12,477 nt of DNA from JBGTHB01 sp041746415 (GCA_041746415.1 JBGTHB010000181.1:1-12477), one strand, 5' to 3'. Counted from the first letter of the stretch, positions 1-6,839 are shown. The notes: generated from the letters alone by a model not told the origin. Program-made: numbers and translations.

Positions 1-135
1 GTGATGATAAAGCACACTATTAATGGTTAGGGCGTTGCGTCCGATACGTTGAATAACAAACTGGCCTTTATTGTCATCTTCATTTAATTGCATGCACAAC
101 TCGTTGATTTTTAAACTTGGGCTATTATGCGGCAT
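1..135 (-). CDS. 5' end of an unrecognised minus-strand protein (partial)
   Basis: An open frame on the minus strand runs from an ATG at 135-133 off the left edge of the window, giving the first 45 residues (begins MPHNSPSLKINEL, ends VLYHH at the edge). An in-frame TGA lies upstream of this ATG with no other ATG between, so the gene starts here or at the internal Met15 (TGCATG). No strong Shine-Dalgarno stands before either start. The residues are mixed polar and hydrophobic, with no signal peptide or membrane segment. I do not recognise the family. A minus-strand promoter candidate (TTGTTT, 16 bases, TATAAA) lies at 218-191, which supports a real transcription unit divergent from the exported protein at 273. 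Because only 45 codons are visible, chance openness is possible. Confidence 0.5.
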   Translation of the reverse strand, partial: MPHNSPSLKINELCMQLNEDDNKGQFVIQRIGRNALTINSVLYHH

Positions 136-175
136 TAGACGAAAATTAAAAAGCAGAGTGTCTTGCTTGGCTCAA

Positions 176-205
176 TTCGCCTTAGCTGTATTTATAGCTT
201 ATAAT
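176..205 (+). promoter_or_regulatory. Candidate promoter for the exported six-cysteine protein
   Basis: A perfect TATAAT lies at 200-205. The -35 is weak (TTCGCC at 176-181, 18-base spacing). It would give a leader of roughly 60 bases before the GTG at 273. The -10 nearly abuts the minus-strand -10 at 191-196, so the two promoters may compete or share a regulator. Confidence 0.4.
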
Positions 206-218
206 CAATAAAAAACAA
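191..218 (-). promoter_or_regulatory. Candidate sigma70 promoter for the minus-strand gene at 1-135
   Basis: Read on the minus strand, TTGTTT (218-213) is followed after 16 bases by TATAAA (196-191). It points at the partial gene ending at 135. Its -10 lies only a few bases from the TATAAT that would serve the divergent gene at 273. Inferred from consensus match only. Confidence 0.4.
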
Positions 219-272
219 TAAGTTAAAGTAAAGCTTATATGGCGAGCGGATTATATTTTTTGGAGGAGAGCA

Positions 273-701
273 GTGAAATTTGTTTTTAAAAATTGGGTAA
301 TTAGCGCGGCTTTGGCGGTACTTGTATCGAGTTATTCTGGTTCAAGTATGGCGGCAGGGGTAGGGAGCAATTTGCTTTTTACATTTAATACAGCAAGCTG
401 TAACGCCTATGTGAAGAATGGCGCATCAGCGGTTTCCTGTATTGATTACCCCACCACTGGGGCAGGTCATGACGCCAAGTTTTATTGTTGGTATTTAAGG
501 ACTGAAAGTCAGGATGCTATTTTGGCGGCGAATGAGCAGTCATGCGAAGAGCAAAATGGGGCGCAAGGCTACACTTTTAACGTTGAGTCTGATTCTGGCA
601 TATTAAAGACGCAGTGCGATCCAACAGCTACGGTAAAAACACAAAATGGTTCAAAGAGTATTACCTGCAATTACAACGCCATAGCCGGAGCGGGTAATTA
701 G
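273..701 (+). CDS. Small exported six-cysteine protein, family not recognised
   Basis: 142 residues. It starts with GTG at 273, chosen because a strong Shine-Dalgarno (GGAGGAG at 262-268) sits 4-6 bases upstream. Residues 1-27 form a clear Sec signal peptide: MKFVFKN, a hydrophobic core of Ala, Leu and Val, then SSMA before AGVG, with likely cleavage near residue 27 or 28. The mature part of about 115 residues holds six cysteines (C43, C56, C72, C91, C115, C132), an even number consistent with three disulfides made in the periplasm. Residues 49-65 and 125-141 align without gaps (NG, then V/I, S/T and Cys, ending GAG), suggesting an internal duplication of a cysteine module. The gene stands alone between a divergent gene and the rpsF promoter. 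I cannot name a family. A secreted or periplasmic structural role, or a host-interaction role, is only inference. A DsbA/DsbB-like pair lies 8 kb downstream. Confidence 0.85.
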   Translation: MKFVFKNWVISAALAVLVSSYSGSSMAAGVGSNLLFTFNTASCNAYVKNGASAVSCIDYPTTGAGHDAKFYCWYLRTESQDAILAANEQSCEEQNGAQGYTFNVESDSGILKTQCDPTATVKTQNGSKSITCNYNAIAGAGN

Positions 702-734
702 CGTTTGTCGCGCCCAATAATCACAGCCCATTGC

Positions 735-763
735 TTGCTTTAATCCACTATTTTCACTAGAAT
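735..763 (+). promoter_or_regulatory. Sigma70-type promoter of the rpsF operon
   Basis: TTGCTT (735-740) and TAGAAT (758-763) are separated by exactly 17 bases, a good match to the -35/-10 consensus. Transcription would begin near 770 and give a leader of about 58 bases before the rpsF ATG at 829. Confidence 0.6.
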
Positions 764-780
764 GGCCGCTCTTTAAACCC

Positions 781-805
781 GCTCCACGGCGCTAAGTCCG
801 GGGGC
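781..805 (+). promoter_or_regulatory. Leader hairpin upstream of rpsF (possible S6:S18 control site)
   Basis: Bases 781-789 pair with 798-805 to form an eight-pair, GC-rich stem (one G-U pair) with a single bulged A at 786 and the eight-base loop 790-797. It lies inside the predicted leader, and the rpsF Shine-Dalgarno (815-821) follows 10 bases later. Bacterial rpsF mRNAs are known to carry a structured leader bound by the S6:S18 complex for autoregulation, and a CCG is a hallmark of that motif. A CCG is present both at 798-800 and at 813-815. Assignment to that motif is inference, because I cannot run a covariance search. Confidence 0.4.
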
Positions 806-828
806 AATTATACCGAGGGAGATGTCCA

Positions 829-1164
829 ATGAGACACTACGAAGTCGTGCTGTTGATCCATCCAGATCAAAGCACCCAAGTGCCAGCTATGCTTGAGCGC
901 TATCAAAAAATGGTGACAGACGCGAAGGGCACAATTCATCGCACTGAAGACTGGGGCCGACGTCAACTAGCTTATACCATCAATAAAGTTCATAAAGCGC
1001 ATTACGTGATGATGAATATTGAATGCGATGATAATGTCTTGAAAGAATTAGAAAACACATTTCGTTACAATGATGCGGTATTGCGTAATTTAGTTTTAAA
1101 GTGCAATGAAGCGGTCACCAGCCCATCCGCTATGATGGAAGCTGAAAAAGAGCGAGGAAGATAA
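829..1164 (+). CDS. rpsF: 30S ribosomal protein bS6
   Basis: 111 residues. Ribosomal protein bS6 binds 16S rRNA in the platform of the small subunit as a heterodimer with bS18. The family is recognisable from the start MRHYEVVLLIHPDQS, the central EDWGRRQLAYTINKVHKAHY stretch and the C-terminal part FRYNDAVLRNLVLK. The ATG follows a strong Shine-Dalgarno (GAGGGAG at 815-821, 7 bases away). The C-terminal tail is shorter than in Escherichia coli, whose protein carries a longer acidic tail. It is the first gene of the cluster, 2 bases ahead of rpsR, and is preceded by a promoter and a leader hairpin. No priB gene lies between rpsF and rpsR, unlike enterics. Confidence 0.98.
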   Translation: MRHYEVVLLIHPDQSTQVPAMLERYQKMVTDAKGTIHRTEDWGRRQLAYTINKVHKAHYVMMNIECDDNVLKELENTFRYNDAVLRNLVLKCNEAVTSPSAMMEAEKERGR

Positions 1165-1166
1165 TC

Positions 1167-1388
1167 ATGGCAGGATTTAGAAGTCGTCGTAAAAGTTGTG
1201 CGTTCAAAGGTGGACGCGACATTGATTATAAAGATTTACGTATGTTGAGAGACTACATTATGGAATCGGGCCGCATTGTGCCAAGTCGTATCACTGGAAC
1301 GGGTGCAAAATATCAACGTGAATTAGCGCGTGCTATTAAATTAGCGCGTTTTTTAGCGCTGATTCCTTACTGTGATACACATAAATAA
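1167..1388 (+). CDS. rpsR: 30S ribosomal protein bS18
   Basis: 73 residues, close to the 75 of E. coli. bS18 pairs with bS6 on the platform of the 30S subunit. Recognised from the N-terminal Arg-rich part with a cysteine (RRKSC), the IDYKDL motif, the near-invariant SGRIVPSRITGTGAKYQR stretch and LARAIKLARFLALIPY. Its Shine-Dalgarno (GAGGAAG) lies inside the end of rpsF, so the two are probably translationally coupled. The gap to rplI is only 9 bases. The DUF2232-type membrane protein that, as I recall, many pseudomonads and legionellae carry between rpsR and rplI is absent. Confidence 0.98.
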   Translation: MAGFRSRRKSCAFKGGRDIDYKDLRMLRDYIMESGRIVPSRITGTGAKYQRELARAIKLARFLALIPYCDTHK

Positions 1389-1397
1389 GAGGGTGAC

Positions 1398-1844
1398 ATG
1401 CGAGTAATTTTACAAGAAAAAGTACCTAATTTAGGCACTGTAGGTGATCAAGTTACGGTTAAAGCAGGTTACGCTCGTAACTATTTATTGCCTTATGGCA
1501 AAGCCATGCGTGCTACAGAAAAAAGCATAGCTGAATTTGAGAGTCGGCGTGCTGAACTTGAAAAACGCGCTCAAGACGTATTAGATTCAGCCAAAGCACG
1601 TGCTGAGAAATTGGCTGCGTTAAGTATCGAGTTAACAGCCATTGCCTCAGATGAAGGCAAATTGTTTGGCTCAATTGGACCACGTGATATTGCTGAAGCG
1701 GTTACGGCTAAGGGTGTGGAATTACACAAGAGCGAAGTGCACTTGCCTGAAGGTCCGATTCGCGAAATCGGCGAATTCAAAGTGGATTTACAACTTCATA
1801 GTGATGTTAACACTACCATTCAAGTTAAAGTCATAGCAGAATAG
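1398..1844 (+). CDS. rplI: 50S ribosomal protein bL9
   Basis: 148 residues, the usual length (149 in E. coli). bL9 binds 23S rRNA near the base of the L1 stalk and helps keep the reading frame. The N-terminal domain shows MRVILQEKVPNLGTVGDQV, followed by the GYARNYLLPYGKA signature. A long charged connecting helix (about 45-75) joins to a C-terminal domain with LFGSIGPRDIAEAV and an ending VDLQLHSDV plus I-Q-V-K-V-I. Shine-Dalgarno AGAGGG at 1388-1393. It is the third gene of the ribosomal operon and is followed after 20 bases by dnaB. Confidence 0.98.
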   Translation: MRVILQEKVPNLGTVGDQVTVKAGYARNYLLPYGKAMRATEKSIAEFESRRAELEKRAQDVLDSAKARAEKLAALSIELTAIASDEGKLFGSIGPRDIAEAVTAKGVELHKSEVHLPEGPIREIGEFKVDLQLHSDVNTTIQVKVIAE

Positions 1845-1864
1845 GGCTTACCTATTGCAATGGA

Positions 1865-3268
1865 ATGACAATGACTCGATCACAAATAGCGAAAAGCGGT
1901 GGCGCTAAGTTGCCACCGCATTCTCAAGAAGCTGAGCAATCTGTTCTCGGCGCTTTAATGTTAGACCAACGTTCATGGGATCGAATTGCTGATCGTATTA
2001 CGGCGGCAGATTTCTATCGCCAAGATCATCAGCTTATCTATCAAACCATCGGTCGTTTAGTAGAAGGTCTAAAGCCAGTTGATGTACTGACGGTTTCAGA
2101 TGCCTTAAAATCAACGAACTCACTGGAGAAAGCAGGTGGGGAAGCTTATTTATTTGAGCTAGCCAAAAACACCCCCAGTGCTGCCAATATCGTAGCTTAT
2201 GCGGATATTGTGCGTGAGTATTCTATTTTGCGTCAGCTTATCGAGATTGGCACCGATATCACCCAGGATGCATTTAATCCTGACGGCCGCGAAGTCAAAG
2301 AGCTGCTTGATAAAGCAGAAAGTCGCGTATTTGGTATTGCAGAACAAGGCAGTGCAGGCAGCGGACCCGTTGATATTTCCACCTTGTTGGCAAAAACCAC
2401 CGAACGTATTGATGCGTTAGGTCGAATTGATGGCACCTTAACCGGTGCTTCGACGGGCTATCGAGATTTAGACAACATCACCATGGGCTTGCAACCCGCC
2501 GATATGGTTGTGGTTGCGGGTCGCCCGTCGATGGGTAAAACGGTGTTTGGTATTAACTTGGCTGAACACGTCGCCTTAAAAACCGGTAGAGGGGTGTTGA
2601 TTTTCAGTTTGGAAATGCCAGCAGAAGCGATTGTGATGCGTATGTTGTCATCGCTGACGCGCATTGAGCAAAATAAAATTCGTACCGGCAAATTGACAGA
2701 CGAAGATTGGGCGCGCGTCAGTTCGACGGTGGGGATGTTATCGGAAACCAGTATTTATATAGATGACACGCCCGCTTTATCACCTAGCGATATGCGAGCG
2801 CGTGCGCGTCGCGTTGCGCGTTCAATTGAAAATGGTTTGGGTTTGATTGTCGTTGATTATTTACAGTTAATGCAGGTGGCGGGCTACAAAGAAAATCGCA
2901 CTAATGAAATTGCGGAAATTTCGCGTTCACTTAAAGCCTTGGCTAAAGAATTAAATGTGCCTGTTATTGCTTTGTCGCAATTAAATCGCAGTTTGGAATC
3001 GCGCACCGATAAACGGCCGGTGATGTCGGATTTGCGTGAGTCAGGCTCTATTGAACAGGATGCCGATTTGATTGCGTTTATTTATCGCGATGAAGTGTAT
3101 CATCCTGAAACAGCGGAAAAAGGCCACGCTGAAGTGATTATTGCCAAACAACGTAATGGCCCGATTGGTAAAATCAATTTAACGTTTCGCGGTGCTTTGA
3201 TGCGCTTTGATGATTACATACCACAATCCGCCACAGTAGGGGTCTCATTTGGTGAGGTTCCACAGTGA
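1865..3268 (+). CDS. dnaB: Replicative DNA helicase DnaB
   Basis: 467 residues, typical of DnaB, the hexameric 5'-3' helicase of the replication fork. The N-terminal domain begins LPPHSQEAEQSVLGALMLD and interacts with primase in the family. The RecA-like C-terminal domain has Walker A GRPSMGKT (residues 219-226), Walker B with the aspartate at 331 (LIVVDYLQLM), the SQLNRSLE motif, and SDLRESGSIEQDADLIAFIYR. The annotated ATG at 1865 has little upstream signal. The in-frame ATG at 1871 sits 6 bases after GGA (1862-1864) and is an equally good start, shortening the protein by two residues. No intein interrupts the Walker region, a common insertion site in this gene. Its stop overlaps the alr start (GTGA), which implies coupling. 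Confidence 0.98.
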   Translation: MTMTRSQIAKSGGAKLPPHSQEAEQSVLGALMLDQRSWDRIADRITAADFYRQDHQLIYQTIGRLVEGLKPVDVLTVSDALKSTNSLEKAGGEAYLFELAKNTPSAANIVAYADIVREYSILRQLIEIGTDITQDAFNPDGREVKELLDKAESRVFGIAEQGSAGSGPVDISTLLAKTTERIDALGRIDGTLTGASTGYRDLDNITMGLQPADMVVVAGRPSMGKTVFGINLAEHVALKTGRGVLIFSLEMPAEAIVMRMLSSLTRIEQNKIRTGKLTDEDWARVSSTVGMLSETSIYIDDTPALSPSDMRARARRVARSIENGLGLIVVDYLQLMQVAGYKENRTNEIAEISRSLKALAKELNVPVIALSQLNRSLESRTDKRPVMSDLRESGSIEQDADLIAFIYRDEVYHPETAEKGHAEVIIAKQRNGPIGKINLTFRGALMRFDDYIPQSATVGVSFGEVPQ

Positions 3269-4308
3269 GCTTAGAGGCTCAGGCGCGCATTGATTTAGGC
3301 GCGCTACAGCATAATTACGCCATTGTTAAACAACATGCGCCGCACGCCAATGTATTGGCGATGATAAAAAGTCGTGCCTATGGTCATGGATTAGTTGAAG
3401 TGGCGACGGCGTTGTCGAGTGCTGCAGCACTTGGTGTGGCACGCTTATCGGAAGCTGTTGCCTTACGCGAAGCGGGAATTACTAAACCGCTTGTGGTGAT
3501 GTCGGGCTTATTTGAAAAAAACGAAGTCAGTGAATTTGAAAAACACGATTTAATTACGGTTGTGCACAGCGAGCACCAAATTAATTTGTTAAAGCCAACC
3601 ATTAAAACGTGGTTAAAAATTAATTCAGGTATGCACCGTTTGGGCTTCGCTCCTCAGTTAGCCAATGAATTATTTTCACGCTTGCGTCCACAAGTGATCA
3701 TGACGCATTTAGCAACAGCTGATGAAGCGGCTGCTGCGCTTTTTACTCAACAGCAATTGGATGTGTTTAGTCGCCACGTTGCGCCATTAAACGTGCCATT
3801 AAGTGTGGCGAATTCTGCTGCTATTTTGCGTTATCCAGCAACGCATCATCAATGGGTGCGCCCAGGAATTATGTTGTACGGTGTGTCACCCTTTATGGAT
3901 CAAACGGCAACGGCATTAAATTTAAAACCAGTCATGACTCTAACTTCACGTTTAATTGCTATTCATGAATTAAAACGCGGTGACCAAATTGGTTACGGCG
4001 GAATGTATACTTGCGATAAAAATATGCGCGTTGGCGTTGCGGCCATTGGCTATGGTGATGGTTACCCACGTCACGCAAAAAATGGCACGCCGGTGTTAGT
4101 AAACAATAAGCGCTGTGAATTGGTGGGGCGAGTGTCGATGGATTTAATTACTATTAATCTTGATAACGCGCCACAGGCAGACATTGGTGACGAAGTCACA
4201 TTGTGGGGGAGTGGGCTGCCAGTCGAAGAAGTAGCGTTGCATTCAGGCACCATTGCCTATGAATTACTCTGTGATGTGAGTTCGCGGGTATCGTTTAATT
4301 ATGTATGA
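3265..4308 (+). CDS. alr: Alanine racemase
   Basis: 347 residues, near the usual 355-360. A PLP enzyme that interconverts L- and D-alanine for peptidoglycan. The N-terminal barrel starts with ARIDLGALQHNY. The PLP lysine is K35 in IKSRAYGHG, where most relatives read KANAYGHG or KADAYGHG, so the two residues after the lysine are unusual. The substrate-side motif is NSGMHRLGF, and VRPGIMLYGVSP holds the phosphate-binding region. The second catalytic residue is Y244 in QIGYGGMYT, and VGRVSMDLITI follows. The start is the GTG overlapping the dnaB stop, with GAGG (3254-3257) 7 bases upstream. dnaB-alr adjacency is frequent in gammaproteobacteria. Catalytic lysine and tyrosine are present, so activity is expected. 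Confidence 0.97.
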   Translation: MSLEAQARIDLGALQHNYAIVKQHAPHANVLAMIKSRAYGHGLVEVATALSSAAALGVARLSEAVALREAGITKPLVVMSGLFEKNEVSEFEKHDLITVVHSEHQINLLKPTIKTWLKINSGMHRLGFAPQLANELFSRLRPQVIMTHLATADEAAAALFTQQQLDVFSRHVAPLNVPLSVANSAAILRYPATHHQWVRPGIMLYGVSPFMDQTATALNLKPVMTLTSRLIAIHELKRGDQIGYGGMYTCDKNMRVGVAAIGYGDGYPRHAKNGTPVLVNNKRCELVGRVSMDLITINLDNAPQADIGDEVTLWGSGLPVEEVALHSGTIAYELLCDVSSRVSFNYV

Positions 4309-4350
4309 GTCCTATACCTATTTGAACGCTAATCCTTTATCATCCTCACT

Positions 4351-4608
4351 ATGAATTACGCGCATTCAGATTTGCAAAAAATACGTTGGCGTTGCGCCAG
4401 ACGTGGTATGAAAGAAATGGATTTATTACTCACACCGTTTTTTGATAATGTATTTTTGAATTTATCTCCCGTAGAACAACACTTATTTTTATTTTTATTG
4501 GATCAGCCTGATACAGTACTGTGGGATTGGTTTTTTTCAGATGTTGATCCGAAAGATGCTCAGATGCGCCAGCTGCTTATTAAGATCAAACAACATCAGT
4601 CGCATTAA
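4351..4608 (+). CDS. sdhE: SdhE-type FAD assembly factor for succinate dehydrogenase
   Basis: 85 residues, the normal size of the SdhE/YgfY/Sdh5 family, which helps attach FAD covalently to the flavoprotein subunit of succinate dehydrogenase and fumarate reductase. The hallmark RGMKE motif is at residues 18-22 (RRGMKEMDLLL), preceded by the basic start KIRWRCAR. The acidic-aromatic helix end (LLDQPDTVLWDWF) is also as in the family. It is cytoplasmic, with no signal peptide. The gene is 42 bases after alr with a poor Shine-Dalgarno and no clear promoter, so it may be read from the dnaB-alr transcript. Its stop overlaps that of the convergent udk by 4 bases. No sdh operon is visible in the window. 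Confidence 0.92.
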   Translation: MNYAHSDLQKIRWRCARRGMKEMDLLLTPFFDNVFLNLSPVEQHLFLFLLDQPDTVLWDWFFSDVDPKDAQMRQLLIKIKQHQSH

Positions 4609-5231
4609 TTCTGCGCGAGTAGCTCACGCATCTTGGCTTGAATCATATCAATAGCGATGCGATTTTCACCACCACGTGGCACGATGATATCGGCGTATTT
4701 TTTTGATGGCTCGATAAATTGCAAACACATAGGGCGTACGGTTTCTTCGTACTGATCCAGTACGGATTCCAGAGTGCGTTGGCGTTCAATAATATCGCGT
4801 TTTAAACGCCGAATTAAACAGGTGTCGAGTGGTGTGTCCATGTAAATGCGAATGTCCATGATGTTACGCAGATCTTTTTCAACAAAAAGTAATATGCCTT
4901 CTAAAACGATAATGCGGTGCAGACCCACTTTTTTGGTTTCATCGCTGCGCAGATGTTGAGTGAAATCGTATTTTGGCACTTCAATGGTTTCGCCATTTTG
5001 TAGTTTTTGTAAATGATGAAACAAAAGATCATGGTCAAATGCTTGAGGATGGTCGTAATTGACTTTGCAGCGTTCTTCATAGGACAGCTCTTTCAAATCT
5101 TTGTAATACGAATCTTCAGAAATAATCACGACTTTGTTTGAACCGAGTTCTTTATATATAGTGCGCGCTAATAAACTTTTACCTGAAGCCGAAGGACCAG
5201 CAATGCCAATAATAATAACGTTACCTTTCAT
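4605..5231 (-). CDS. udk: Uridine kinase
   Basis: 208 residues, the usual length (E. coli 213). Phosphorylates uridine and cytidine to UMP and CMP in pyrimidine salvage, in the cytoplasm. The P-loop is GPSASGKS at residues 12-19. ISEDSYYKDL, with the conserved aspartate and tyrosines, follows, then NYDHPQAFDHDLL, the substrate-side part PKYDFTQHLR, the Walker-B-like VLEGILLF, and IRRLKRDIIERQR, which forms the lid. The C-terminal part EPSKKYADIIVPRGGEN is also typical. The Shine-Dalgarno (AAAGGAACGG) lies within the end of the upstream smr gene, with one base between the two genes, so they form an operon. Its stop is shared tail to tail with sdhE at 4605-4608, with no room for a terminator. 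Confidence 0.97.
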   Translation of the reverse strand: MKGNVIIIGIAGPSASGKSLLARTIYKELGSNKVVIISEDSYYKDLKELSYEERCKVNYDHPQAFDHDLLFHHLQKLQNGETIEVPKYDFTQHLRSDETKKVGLHRIIVLEGILLFVEKDLRNIMDIRIYMDTPLDTCLIRRLKRDIIERQRTLESVLDQYEETVRPMCLQFIEPSKKYADIIVPRGGENRIAIDMIQAKMRELLAQN

Positions 5232-5232
5232 C

Positions 5233-5754
5233 TTACCGTTCCTTTTTCAATAACACATACACCGCACCAGTACCGCCATCGCAAGGTTTGGCGGAATGAA
5301 ACGCGAGCACAGCGTGTTGCAATGACAGCCAGCGATTCAACCAATTCTTTAGCTTGGCTTGTCCGTCTTTCGTTTTAAGTCCTTTTCCATGGATGATATG
5401 CACGCAACGCCACTGCTTGGCTTTGGCTCGCATAAAGAAATTGTTGGTTGCCGTTTCCGCTTCATTCACCGTTAAGCGATGCAAGTCGAGAGACGCTTGG
5501 GTCGGTATCTTGCCACGCTTATACTTTTGCAGCAAGCGGTATTGCAAGCCGCCACGTTGAAAATGCATGATGGCATCTGCATCAATATCATTGGGTATTT
5601 CATTCGGTGTTGAGTAGTAGGGTTGAGGACCGTCGTCCTCCTCCTCTTCTTCTGTACTTGTTGCATAAACAGGATAGTGATTGACTATTTGTTCCATCGC
5701 CTGGCGGAATTCGTTGCGCTCATCTTCACTTATATTAGACAACTTTTTCTTCAT
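5233..5754 (-). CDS. Smr-domain protein (SmrA/SmrB-like nuclease family)
   Basis: 173 residues. The C-terminal half is a Smr domain: LDLH near residue 90, then CVHIIHGKGL and GGTGAVYVLLKK. In this family LDLH and HGxG contribute to a nuclease site, and SmrB of E. coli cleaves mRNA at collided ribosomes. Here the usual LDLHG reads LDLHR, a change next to the active-site histidine. The N-terminal 80 residues are polar, with an acidic run of Glu and Asp around residues 35-42 (EEEEEDD), and then FQRGGLQYRLLQKYKRGKIP, the linker also seen in SmrA/SmrB-type proteins. First gene of the smr-udk pair. The first ATG has no Shine-Dalgarno and lies only about 10 bases from the putative -10, so Met20 is an alternative start. 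I cannot decide between SmrA and SmrB. Confidence 0.9.
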   Translation of the reverse strand: MKKKLSNISEDERNEFRQAMEQIVNHYPVYATSTEEEEEDDGPQPYYSTPNEIPNDIDADAIMHFQRGGLQYRLLQKYKRGKIPTQASLDLHRLTVNEAETATNNFFMRAKAKQWRCVHIIHGKGLKTKDGQAKLKNWLNRWLSLQHAVLAFHSAKPCDGGTGAVYVLLKKER

Positions 5755-5764
5755 GCGTAAATTT

Positions 5765-5793
5765 AGTATATCATTGCCTGAATCCAGGTTAAA
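5765..5793 (-). promoter_or_regulatory. Candidate extended -10 promoter for smr-udk
   Basis: On the minus strand TGATATACT gives an extended -10 (TATACT at 5770-5765 with TG one base upstream) and a weak -35 TTTAAC at 5793-5788, 17 bases away. Transcription would start only 3-5 bases before the smr ATG at 5754, so the message would be nearly leaderless. This fits the missing Shine-Dalgarno. Confidence 0.4.
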
Positions 5794-5807
5794 TGAGAGG
5801 AAGCGTT

Positions 5808-6839
5808 ATGAGTTTAGGTTACGATATTGCGGTAGTAGGTGCGACAGGTGTAGTTGGTGAGACGTTCTTGCAATTGCTCGTTGAGCGTCAATTTCCAATT
5901 GCTAACGTGTATGCCATAGCCAGTGATAACTCATTAGGTGTGGATGTGGTAATGGGCTCAAAAATGTTGCCAGTAGAAACACTAAACGATTTTGATTTTA
6001 GTAAAGTGCAAATTGCTTTTTTCTCAGCCGGCGCGGATGTGGCAAGACAATACGCGCCAATTGCAGCAAGTGCAGGTGCGGTGGTGATAGATAACAGTGC
6101 GGCGTTTCGTGATGAAGCGGATGTGCCATTAGTGGTGCCGGAAGTAAACCCTGAAGCGCTACGTGATTTTCGCAATCGTAATATTATAGCGAACCCCAAT
6201 TGCTCAACGGTGCAATTAGTGGTGGCATTAAAACCAATTTATGACGCAGTGGGCATTCGACGCATTGATGTGGCAACGTATCAATCGGTTTCTGGTGCGG
6301 GCAAAGTCGCGATTGAAGAATTAGCGCGTCAAACAGCTAATTTATTGGGAGGCGAAAATATAACGGTGACCAGTTTGCCGCATCAAATCGCATTTAATTT
6401 AATTCCACAAATAGATGAGTTTGAGGACACGGGTTACACCAAAGAAGAGATGAAGCTCATCAACGAAACGCGCAAAATTCTTGGTGATGCTGATATAGCT
6501 ATTAGCGCCACTGCAGTGCGTGTGCCGGTGTTTTTTGGCCACTCTGAAGCAGTGCATTTAATTACGCGTCAACCTCTTGACGCCGAACAAGCGAAAACAA
6601 TATTGCGTAGTGCGAAAGGGGTGGTGTTATTTGATAACGATCAAGCTTATCCCACACCGGTTACGCACGCGGCTAATAAAGATGGTGTGTTTGTGGGGCG
6701 AGTGCGCAATGATTTATTCGATGAAAATGGATTGGCAATGTGGATTGTGGCCGATAACGTTAGGAAAGGTGCGGCGCTCAATGCGATTGAAATTGCTGAA
6801 TTACTGATTGCTGAGAATTTTTATTTAGAACCTGTTTAA
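5808..6839 (+). CDS. asd: Aspartate-semialdehyde dehydrogenase
   Basis: 343 residues from the ATG at 5808, chosen over the in-frame ATG at 5793 because the Shine-Dalgarno GAGAGGAAG (5795-5803) lies between the two and fits 5808. The enzyme reduces aspartyl phosphate to aspartate semialdehyde, the branch point to diaminopimelate, lysine, threonine and methionine. The NADP-binding start is IAVVGATGVVGETFL. The catalytic cysteine is C132 in NPNCSTVQL. SGAGKVAIEELARQ and the C-terminal catalytic part RVPVFFGHSEAVHL are family typical, and GRVRNDLFDENGL closes the protein. It is divergent from smr. In many gammaproteobacteria asd directly precedes fimV and truA, but here 2.65 kb of other genes intervene. 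Confidence 0.97.
   Translation: MSLGYDIAVVGATGVVGETFLQLLVERQFPIANVYAIASDNSLGVDVVMGSKMLPVETLNDFDFSKVQIAFFSAGADVARQYAPIAASAGAVVIDNSAAFRDEADVPLVVPEVNPEALRDFRNRNIIANPNCSTVQLVVALKPIYDAVGIRRIDVATYQSVSGAGKVAIEELARQTANLLGGENITVTSLPHQIAFNLIPQIDEFEDTGYTKEEMKLINETRKILGDADIAISATAVRVPVFFGHSEAVHLITRQPLDAEQAKTILRSAKGVVLFDNDQAYPTPVTHAANKDGVFVGRVRNDLFDENGLAMWIVADNVRKGAALNAIEIAELLIAENFYLEPV

Noticed and set aside
2500..3100. Possible intein in dnaB
   Set aside because: The Walker A to C-terminal motifs are contiguous and the protein is of normal length.
5793..5807. Five-codon upstream extension of asd from the ATG at 5793
   Set aside because: The extension contains the Shine-Dalgarno sequence that serves the ATG at 5808, and the family normally begins close to the IAVVGATG motif.
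5888..6199. 103-codon antisense frame within asd
   Set aside because: Shadow of asd codon bias; no start signal and no recognisable domain.
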